In this document: positions 58,201 to 64,000 of the stretch, piece by piece | Layout: each line of letters begins with the position of its first letter | Position numbering within the stretch: the first letter of the stretch is position 1 | Source of the DNA: Streptomyces sp. GSL17-111 | Lineage (GTDB): Bacteria; Actinomycetota; Actinomycetes; Streptomycetales; Streptomycetaceae | Assembly: GCF_037911585.1 (NCBI RefSeq) | Contig: NZ_JBAJNS010000001.1 | Span: forward strand, 5,429,001 to 5,493,000 | Direction of reading: 5' to 3' | Length of the DNA stretch: 64,000 nt | Program-made: the position numbers and the translations under genes | The notes under the pieces: generated by a model | Told to the model about the DNA's origin: nothing | The model's database searches: none | The model's input: only the letters and a program-made list of their open reading frames with translations

Positions 58201-59100
58201 ATGAGCACGCGTCAGCACACCGCCCTGCCGAAGGCCCGCACGCTCATCGAGGCGCTGCCCTGGCTCACCCGGCACCACGGCAGGACGGTCGTCATCAAGT
58301 TCGGCGGCAACGCCATGGTCGACGAGGAGCTGAAGGCCGCCTTCGCGCAGGACGTCGTCTTCCTGCGCCACGCCGGGCTGCGCCCCGTCGTCGTCCACGG
58401 CGGCGGCCCCCAGATCAGCGCCCAGCTCGACCGGCTCGGCCTCACCTCCGAGTTCAAGGCCGGGCTGCGGGTGACGACGCCCGAGACCATGGACGTCGTC
58501 CGCATGGTGCTGGCCGGGCAGGTCCAGCGTGAGCTGGTCGGCCTGCTCAACCAGCACGGGCCGCTGGCCGTCGGCATGACCGGCGAGGACGCCCACCTCA
58601 TGACCGCCACCAAGCGCTGGGCGGACGTCGACGGCGAGCGGGTGGACATCGGCCGCGTGGGCGACGTGTCGGCCGTCGAACCGGGCGCCGTCCGGGCCCT
58701 GCTGGACGACGGCCGCATCCCGGTCATCTCCTCCATCGCCCGCAGCGCGGACGACGAGCACGTCTACAACGTCAACGCCGACACGGCCGCCGCCGCCCTG
58801 GCCGCCGCGCTCGGCGCGGAGACGCTGATGGTCCTCACCGACGTCGAGGGGCTGTACGCGGACTGGCCCCGCAGCGACGACGTCATCAGCAGACTCACCG
58901 TCAGCGAGCTGGAGAAGCTGCTGCCCGACCTGGCCAGTGGCATGGTGCCCAAGATGGAGGGCTGTCTGCACGCCGTGCGGCAGGGCGTGCGGACGGCCCG
59001 GGTCATCGACGGACGGGTCCAGCACGCCATCCTGCTGGAGATCTTCACGGACGAGGGAATCGGCACCATGGTGGTGCCCGACGAGGGGGAGAAGGCATGA
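58201..59100 (+). CDS. argB: Acetylglutamate kinase
   Basis: A 299-residue amino-acid kinase, the second step of arginine synthesis and usually feedback inhibited by arginine. VVIKFGGNAM is the phosphate loop, followed by VVVHGGGPQIS, NVNADTAAAALA and EGLYADWP. The N-terminal extension of about 20 residues is present as in arginine-sensitive kinases. I prefer ATG 58201 with GAGGG just upstream; ATG 58192 overlaps the argJ stop but has no ribosome site. The stop overlaps the argD start (ATGA). Confidence 0.97.
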   Translation: MSTRQHTALPKARTLIEALPWLTRHHGRTVVIKFGGNAMVDEELKAAFAQDVVFLRHAGLRPVVVHGGGPQISAQLDRLGLTSEFKAGLRVTTPETMDVVRMVLAGQVQRELVGLLNQHGPLAVGMTGEDAHLMTATKRWADVDGERVDIGRVGDVSAVEPGAVRALLDDGRIPVISSIARSADDEHVYNVNADTAAAALAAALGAETLMVLTDVEGLYADWPRSDDVISRLTVSELEKLLPDLASGMVPKMEGCLHAVRQGVRTARVIDGRVQHAILLEIFTDEGIGTMVVPDEGEKA

Positions 59101-60356
59101 TCACCGGTGCGATCGGCGCGGCCGGCGGCAGCGTCACCGGGAGCGGTCCCGGCAGCGGGCCCGGCACGGGGAACGCCGCCCTCACCCGGCGCTGGCAGGG
59201 CGCCCTCATGGACAACTACGGCACGCCCCGCATTCCCCTGACGCACGGGGAGGGGGCCCGGCTCTGGGACGCCGACGGCAAGGAGTACCTGGACTTCGTC
59301 GGCGGCATCGCCGTCACGTCCCTCGGTACCGGCCACCCCGCCGTCGTCCGCGCCGTCTCCGACCAGGTCGCCACGCTCGGGCACGTCTCCAACCTCTTCA
59401 TCGCCGAGCCGACGGTCGCCCTCGCCGAGCGGCTCCTGGAGCTGGCGGGCCGGCCCGGCGCCGTCTACTTCGCCAACTCCGGCGCCGAGGCGGTCGAGGC
59501 GGCCGTCAAGATCGGACGGCGCACCGGGCGCACGCACATGGTCGCCACCGAGGGCGGCTTCCACGGCCGCACCATGGGCGCGCTCGCCCTCACCGGCCAG
59601 CCGCAGAAGCAGGACCCCTTCCGGCCGCTGCCCGGCGACGTCACCCACGTCCCCTACGGCGACGTGGAGGCGCTGCGGGCGGCCGTCACCGAGGAGACGG
59701 CGCTGTTCGTCGTCGAGCCGGTCCAGGGCGAGAACGGCGTCGTCGTTCCGCCCGAGGGCTACCTCGCCGCCGCGCGGGAGATCACCCGGGCGACCGGCAC
59801 GCTGCTGGTCGTCGACGAGATCCAGACCGGTATCGGCCGGACCGGACACTGGTTCGCCTGCCAGGCCCAGGGCGTCGAGCCGGACGTCATCACGTTGGCC
59901 AAGGGCCTGGGCGCGGGCCTGCCCCTCGGCGCCACCCTGGCCTTCGGCGACGCGGCCGGGCTGCTGACGCCCGGTCAGCACGGCTCCACGTTCGGTGGCA
60001 ACCCCGTCGCCTGCGCGGCCGGGCTGGCGGTGCTGGAGACGATCGCGGCCGACGGGCTGCTCGCTCACGTCCAGCGGGTGGGCTCCCAACTCCGTGACGG
60101 AATCTGGGCTTTGGGACACCCTTTGATCGACCGGGTCCGCGGTGCCGGGCTGCTGCTGGGTATCGTGCTCACCGAGCCCGTGGCCGCCCGGGCGCAGCAG
60201 GCGGCTCAGGACGCGGGATTCCTGGTGAACGCGGTCGCCCCGGACGTCGTCCGGCTGGCGCCGCCGCTGATCATCTCGGAAGCCGAGGCGGACGCCCTCG
60301 TGCGGGCGCTCCCCGCCGTCCTGGATGCCGCGGACCCCGCACGATCAGCCCGATGA
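59097..60356 (+). CDS. argD: Acetylornithine aminotransferase
   Basis: A 419-residue PLP-dependent class III aminotransferase. The PLP lysine is in VITLAKGLGAGLP, with DEIQTGIGRTG and ANSGAEAVEAAVKIGRR in the coenzyme site. The N-terminal 35 residues are Gly/Ser-rich and longer than usual, so translation could begin at a later codon, but GGGGGAGAAGG supports ATG 59097, which overlaps argB. argR overlaps at the end (ATGA). Confidence 0.96.
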   Translation: MITGAIGAAGGSVTGSGPGSGPGTGNAALTRRWQGALMDNYGTPRIPLTHGEGARLWDADGKEYLDFVGGIAVTSLGTGHPAVVRAVSDQVATLGHVSNLFIAEPTVALAERLLELAGRPGAVYFANSGAEAVEAAVKIGRRTGRTHMVATEGGFHGRTMGALALTGQPQKQDPFRPLPGDVTHVPYGDVEALRAAVTEETALFVVEPVQGENGVVVPPEGYLAAAREITRATGTLLVVDEIQTGIGRTGHWFACQAQGVEPDVITLAKGLGAGLPLGATLAFGDAAGLLTPGQHGSTFGGNPVACAAGLAVLETIAADGLLAHVQRVGSQLRDGIWALGHPLIDRVRGAGLLLGIVLTEPVAARAQQAAQDAGFLVNAVAPDVVRLAPPLIISEAEADALVRALPAVLDAADPARSAR

Positions 60357-60370
60357 GCCGGAGAGTGACG

Positions 60371-60898
60371 ATGACCGAGGAGCCCCTCAGCGGACCGGCC
60401 GTGCCGCAGACGCGCACGGCCCGGCATCGCCGGATCGTGGACATCCTCGGGCGGCAGGCCGTCCGCTCGCAGAGCCAGCTCGCCAAGCTGCTCGCCGACG
60501 ACGGCCTGTCCGTCACCCAGGCCACGCTCTCGCGCGACCTGGACGAGCTGGGGGCGGTGAAGATCCGCAACACCGGCGGCGAGCTGATCTACGCCGTGCC
60601 CGGCGAGGGCGGCGACCGCACGCCCCGCGCCCCGCTCGGCGAGTCGGCGACCGAGGGCCGCATGGCGCGGCTGGCCGGGGAGCTGATGATCTCCGCCGAG
60701 GCCTCGGCCAACCTCGTCGTCCTGCGCACGCCGCCCGGCGCCGCGCAGTTCCTCGCCTCGGCCATCGACCAGGCGGGCGTGCACGAGATCATCGGCACCA
60801 TCGCCGGTGACGACACGCTGCTGCTCATCAGCCGCGCGCCGGACGGCGGCCAGGCCCTCGCGGACCACCTCCTGACCCTGGCCCAGCGCCACCGGTAG
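60371..60898 (+). CDS. argR: Arginine repressor ArgR
   Basis: A 175-residue hexameric repressor. The winged helix is at 20-80 (ARHRRIVDILGRQAVRSQSQLAKLL, then SVTQATLSRDLDELGAVKIRN). The C-terminal domain holds the arginine-binding GTIAGDDTLLLI. ATG 60371 has GGAG upstream; ATG 60353 overlaps the argD stop and is the alternative. It presumably binds the boxes before argC and argG, and its placement at the operon end makes it subject to its own control. Confidence 0.95.
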   Translation: MTEEPLSGPAVPQTRTARHRRIVDILGRQAVRSQSQLAKLLADDGLSVTQATLSRDLDELGAVKIRNTGGELIYAVPGEGGDRTPRAPLGESATEGRMARLAGELMISAEASANLVVLRTPPGAAQFLASAIDQAGVHEIIGTIAGDDTLLLISRAPDGGQALADHLLTLAQRHR

Positions 60899-61082
60899 GG
60901 GCGTGCCGCGCGCCATCGGGTGATGCGGCTCAGCCAGGCGGGTGGCAGTGACCGCCGTAGGACGCCTCCCGGGCGGGCCGGTGCCCCAGGATCGGTGCTG
61001 CCTCCGTCTCCGGCGGACGGTGCGTCGACCACGTCGGTGCCGCGCGATCGGCCCGACCACGGCTGTTCGAGGAGTCCTGCCC

Positions 61083-61613
61083 ATGCGTTCACGTGTCATC
61101 GCCGTCACGGCCGCCGCGGTCGCGGCCACGGCCGTCCTCGCGCCACCCGCCCACGCCGCCCCGCTCGTCGACGGGGTCTACCGGTTCGCGGCCCTGCGGG
61201 ACGGCGCGTGCCTGGTCTGGCCGAAGTCCGGCGGACACGTCGGCACGGTGTCGGTGGGCGCCTGTGCGGACACCGCGTCCACCTCGGCGAACTGGCGCGT
61301 ACGGCAGCGCCCCGACGGAACCATGGAGGTCTCCCTGCCCGGGTCGAACCCGCCCGCCTGCCTGCGGGTGACGGACTACCGCAAGGTCGTGGTCGGCGAC
61401 CACTGCGCCGACCGGTACGCCGAGTGGACCGTCTCCTACGGCTCGGCGGGGCCCGGCAGCGTGGTGTGGGCCGACATCGAGCACACCCCCGGCGACCGGT
61501 CGGACTCGTGGGGGAGGCTGGTCGACAGCGCCGAGGTGACCGGTCGGCTCGTGGTGCGACCGGTCCCCGTCGAGCCGCACTACTGGGCGGTGCACCCGGT
61601 CGACCAGCTGTAG
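61083..61613 (+). CDS. Secreted protein of unknown function
   Basis: A 176-residue exported protein with a Sec-type signal (MRSRVIAVTAAAVAATAVLA, cleavage after AHA at about 27). The mature part has four cysteines (DGACLVWP, GACADT, PACLRV, DHCADR), and YRFAALRDGACLVW and the spaced tryptophans hint at a beta-trefoil or lectin-like fold; I cannot confirm it. ATG 61083 has GAGGAG 9 nt upstream. It interrupts the arg region between argR and argG. Confidence 0.78.
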   Translation: MRSRVIAVTAAAVAATAVLAPPAHAAPLVDGVYRFAALRDGACLVWPKSGGHVGTVSVGACADTASTSANWRVRQRPDGTMEVSLPGSNPPACLRVTDYRKVVVGDHCADRYAEWTVSYGSAGPGSVVWADIEHTPGDRSDSWGRLVDSAEVTGRLVVRPVPVEPHYWAVHPVDQL

Positions 61614-61736
61614 TGACCCGTGCGGTGGGGCACGCCGCGGGCGGAGACGCGGGCGGTGGAAAACCGGGTGCCCGGCGGCTGGGCCGTGGAGGAGGATCGG
61701 GGGCGTTCGCGCCCACCACGTCCCGGGAGTAGCCCC

Positions 61737-62144
61737 ATGCCGCGCCGCCACGTCGTCCCCTCCCTGTTCCCCCCGCCCGGCTACGCCCACGCGGCCGTCG
61801 TCGAGGCGGGGGAGCGGCTGGTGTTCACCGCGGGCGGCGTGCCGCTGGACGCCGAGGGCGAGCTCGTCGGCCCCGGGGACCGTCCCGTCCAGACGCGGCG
61901 GGTGCTGGCCAACCTGGACGCGGCGCTGCGGGAGGCGGGCAGCGCCCTGGAGCACGTCGTCGCCACGGAGGTCTACGTCGTGGCCGAGCGGGACGAGGAC
62001 CTGTACGCCGTCTGGGACGAGGTGCGGGCCTCGGGCCTGTCCACCGGGCCGCACGCCTCCACGCTGCTCGGCATCGCGCGCCTCGGCTACCCCGGGCAGT
62101 TGGTGGAGATCACCGCCGTGGCGACGGTGCCTGAGCGGCCCTGA
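61737..62144 (+). CDS. RidA-family protein (YjgF/Rid)
   Basis: A 135-residue Rid-family protein. It has the N-terminal strand RHVVPSLFPPPGYAHAAVVEAGERLVFTAG (given in part), then QTRRVLANLDAALREAGSALEHVVATEVYVV and GYPGQLVEITAVATV. RidA proper hydrolyses reactive enamines. The arginine that acts in RidA appears to be serine here (GPHASTLLGIARL), so this may be one of the divergent Rid groups without deaminase activity. ATG 61737 has GGGAG upstream. Confidence 0.88.
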   Translation: MPRRHVVPSLFPPPGYAHAAVVEAGERLVFTAGGVPLDAEGELVGPGDRPVQTRRVLANLDAALREAGSALEHVVATEVYVVAERDEDLYAVWDEVRASGLSTGPHASTLLGIARLGYPGQLVEITAVATVPERP

Positions 62145-62171
62145 GCCGGGGCGTCGCTCGGGCGGGGGGCG

Positions 62172-62783
62172 CTACGGCGCGGCCGGGTCCGGCGGCCCGG
62201 GCGGCAGCGGCGGCAGGGGCAGGGGGAGGCCCGGCAGCCCGTCCACGCTCGTGGGGACGTCCGGTTTCTTGCGGAAGTAGGCGTCCAGCGTCTCGTCCGT
62301 CTCCCGCTCGAACCGGGAGCGGTGCAGGGACCGGTCCTCGTCGTACGTCATGAACGGCACGGCGTACCCGCAGGTGTCGCGGATGTGCTCGGCGGCGACG
62401 ACGATCACGGCGCGCAGGCCGTGCCGGGCGCCGTCGGCGTGCGGGAAGTGGGCGAGCAGCCCGGGGAAGCGGGGGTCGTCCCGGAAGACGGGCTCGCCGC
62501 GCCCGTGGACGCGGACGATGTTCGGCGGGCCGGTGAACGCGCACCACATCAGCGTGATCCGGCCGTTCTCGCGCAGATGGGCGATGGTCTCGGCGTTGCT
62601 GCCCGCGTAGTCGAGGTAGGCGACGGTGTGGGCGTCCAGGACGGCGAGCGAACCGCGCAGGCCCTTGGGGGAGAGGTTGACCGTGCCGTCGGCGGCGAGT
62701 GGTGCGGTGGCGGTGAAGAAGACGGGCTGCTCCTCGATGAACGCCCGCAGCCTGCCCTCGATCCGTTCGTGGCGTTGACCCAT
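62172..62783 (-). CDS. Pyridoxamine 5'-phosphate oxidase-family protein
   Basis: A 203-residue FMN-binding split-barrel protein. It begins MGQRHERIEGRLRAFIEEQPVFF-like and continues LAADGTVNLSPKGLRGSLAVLD, GSNAETIAHLRENGRITLMWCAF and GRGEPVFRDDPRF. This is the PNPOx-like subgroup, probably a flavin-dependent oxidoreductase rather than true PdxH. The start is uncertain between ATG 62783 and ATG 62792; neither has a good ribosome site. The last 25 residues are Pro/Leu-rich. It is divergent from argG. Confidence 0.88.
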   Translation of the reverse strand: MGQRHERIEGRLRAFIEEQPVFFTATAPLAADGTVNLSPKGLRGSLAVLDAHTVAYLDYAGSNAETIAHLRENGRITLMWCAFTGPPNIVRVHGRGEPVFRDDPRFPGLLAHFPHADGARHGLRAVIVVAAEHIRDTCGYAVPFMTYDEDRSLHRSRFERETDETLDAYFRKKPDVPTSVDGLPGLPLPLPPLPPGPPDPAAP

Positions 62784-62883
62784 GGAGCACATTCAACAGC
62801 GTCCGAATCGGCCGGCACCACCGAAAAAGGCGGCAAGGAACCCCGCTTTACCCCGGGTCCGAGCGCGCCAAACCACGACCGCG

Positions 62884-62917
62884 TTGACGAACCATGCGGA
62901 GGGATGCATACTTATGC
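62884..62917 (+). promoter_or_regulatory. argG promoter with ARG box
   Basis: TTGACG (62884-62889), a 17-nt spacer and CATACT (62907-62912) form the promoter. The palindrome GCATACTTATGC (62906-62917) is the ARG box and covers the -10 element, so ArgR would block polymerase. Confidence 0.7.
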
Positions 62918-62948
62918 CAGTCGCCGTATGGATCGTTAGGAGAACCCC

Positions 62949-64000
62949 GTGACCGAGCGCGTCGTACTCGCCTACTCCGGCGGCCTGGACACCTCCGTCT
63001 GTATCGGATGGATCGCGGAGGAGACCGGGGCCGAGGTCATCGCCGTCGCCGTGGACGTCGGCCAGGGCGGGGAGGACCTGGACGTCATCCGCAAGCGCGC
63101 GCTCGCCTGCGGGGCGGTCGAGGCCGAGGTCGCGGACGCCAAGGACGAGTTCGCCGACGAGTACTGCCTGCCGGCGGTGAAGGCCAACGCCCTCTACATG
63201 GACCGGTACCCCCTCGTCTCCGCCCTCTCCCGGCCCGTCATCGTCAAGCACCTGGTGGCCGCCGCGAAGAAGCACGGCGCCACCACCGTCGCCCACGGGT
63301 GCACCGGCAAGGGCAACGACCAGGTGCGGTTCGAGGCCGGCATCTCCTCCCTCGCTCCCGACCTCACCTGCATCGCCCCCGTCCGGGACTACGCGATGAC
63401 CCGGGACAAGGCGATCGCCTTCTGCGAGGAGAAGAACCTCCCGATCGCGACGACCAAGAAGTCCCCGTACTCGATCGACCAGAACGTCTTCGGCCGGGCC
63501 GTGGAGACCGGCTTCCTGGAGGACATCTGGAACGCCCCGATCGAGGACGTCTACGAGTACACGGAGAACCCGGCCGCCGCCCGGGAGGCCGACGAGGTGG
63601 TCATCACCTTCAAGGAGGGCGTCCCCGTCGCCCTGGACGGCAAGCCCGTCACCGTCCTCCAGGCCGTCCAGCAGCTCAACGAGCGGGCCGGTGCGCAGGG
63701 GATCGGCCGGATCGACATGGTCGAGGACCGGCTGGTGGGCATCAAGTCCCGTGAGGTCTACGAGGCGCCCGGCGCCATCGCGCTGATCACCGCCCACCAG
63801 GAGCTGGAGAACGTCACCGTCGAGCGGGAGCTGGCGCGCTACAAGCGGCAGGTCGAGCAGCGGTGGGGCGAGCTGGTCTACGACGGCCTGTGGTTCTCCC
63901 CGCTCAAGCGGGCGCTGGACGGCTTCATCGACGAGGCCAACGCCCACGTCAGCGGTGACATCCGGATGACGCTGCACGGCGGCCGGGCCGTCGTCACCGG
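62949..64000 (+). CDS. argG: Argininosuccinate synthase, 3' truncated by window edge
   Basis: The first 350 residues of argininosuccinate synthase, which joins citrulline and aspartate with ATP. The ATP pyrophosphatase loop is LAYSGGLDTSV. DVGQGGEDLDVIRKRAL is a conserved segment, HGCTGKGNDQVRFE and SPYSIDQNVFGRAVE (citrulline and aspartate binding) follow, and the frame runs off the right edge within HGGRAVVT. The GTG at 62949 has TAGGAGA upstream. It has its own ARG-box promoter and is the continuation of the arginine pathway interrupted by three unrelated genes. Confidence 0.97.
   Translation, partial: MTERVVLAYSGGLDTSVCIGWIAEETGAEVIAVAVDVGQGGEDLDVIRKRALACGAVEAEVADAKDEFADEYCLPAVKANALYMDRYPLVSALSRPVIVKHLVAAAKKHGATTVAHGCTGKGNDQVRFEAGISSLAPDLTCIAPVRDYAMTRDKAIAFCEEKNLPIATTKKSPYSIDQNVFGRAVETGFLEDIWNAPIEDVYEYTENPAAAREADEVVITFKEGVPVALDGKPVTVLQAVQQLNERAGAQGIGRIDMVEDRLVGIKSREVYEAPGAIALITAHQELENVTVERELARYKRQVEQRWGELVYDGLWFSPLKRALDGFIDEANAHVSGDIRMTLHGGRAVVT

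Overview
The window is a 64 kb stretch of core chromosome from a Streptomyces or a close relative. Coding regions have a very high G+C third position. Many genes start with GTG, and a TTG start is likely for tatC. The full Pup-proteasome gene set is present, and the order RecB-like nuclease, trmI, ARC/Mpa, dop, pup, prcB, prcA, pafA, pafB, pafC, tatA, tatC, helY, 5'-3' exonuclease is the arrangement known from actinobacteria such as Mycobacterium tuberculosis. I see no rRNA or tRNA gene, insertion sequence, prophage, CRISPR array or replication origin.

Layout. 1-5.9 kb: the 3' end of metH, a HAD phosphatase, an orphan oligopeptide-type binding lipoprotein, an orphan NarL-type response regulator and a Fe-S RecB-like nuclease. 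6-28.9 kb: a site-2 protease and then the protein-quality block. TrmI, a ferredoxin, ARC ATPase, Dop, Pup and the 20S proteasome subunits are followed by a LacI regulator with a divergent MFS transporter, then PafA, two FKBP prolyl isomerases, the PafB/PafC WYL regulators, TatA/TatC, the HelY helicase and a stand-alone 5'-3' exonuclease. 29-35.1 kb: a BtuF-like binding protein and a gamma-glutamylation cluster (class I amidotransferase-type hydrolase, FadR-type regulator, GlnA4-like synthetase, aldehyde dehydrogenase, SDR) matching the amine/ethanolamine utilisation locus described in S. coelicolor. 35.3-39.6 kb: a DUF4142 protein, a proline-rich membrane protein translationally coupled to a mycosin-like protease, an SseB-family protein and a DUF1844 protein.

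40-48 kb: the translation block infC-rpmI-rplT, an rRNA methyltransferase of the SpoU type, a CsoR/CstR-like repressor, a soluble PAS histidine kinase and pheS-pheT. 48-55.8 kb: an assortment of single genes (hydroxyacyl-CoA dehydrogenase, Tat-exported GHL10-type hydrolase, DUF1918, divergent DMT exporter and MocR regulator, GNAT, degenerate histidine phosphatase, TIGR01777 epimerase, short MerR protein, 53-residue acidic protein). 56-64 kb: the arginine operon argCJBDR with ARG-like boxes, three unrelated genes, then argG running off the right edge under its own ARG-box promoter.

Themes. Several genes look leaderless, with a TAnnnT box 5-8 nt before the start codon (recB-like, trmI, pafA, sseB-like, mocR and its divergent partner, histidine phosphatase). 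Operons are tightly coupled by ATGA/GTGA/TGATG overlaps. The points that most deserve a second look are the interlocked divergent start codons at 51.7 kb, the probable AUC start and long leader of infC, the orphan CstR-like repressor with its operator on the -10 box, the LacI/MFS pair lodged inside the Pup-proteasome locus, the orphan mycosin operon and the active-site-less histidine phosphatase. All functional calls come from reading motifs and family knowledge; no database search was run.
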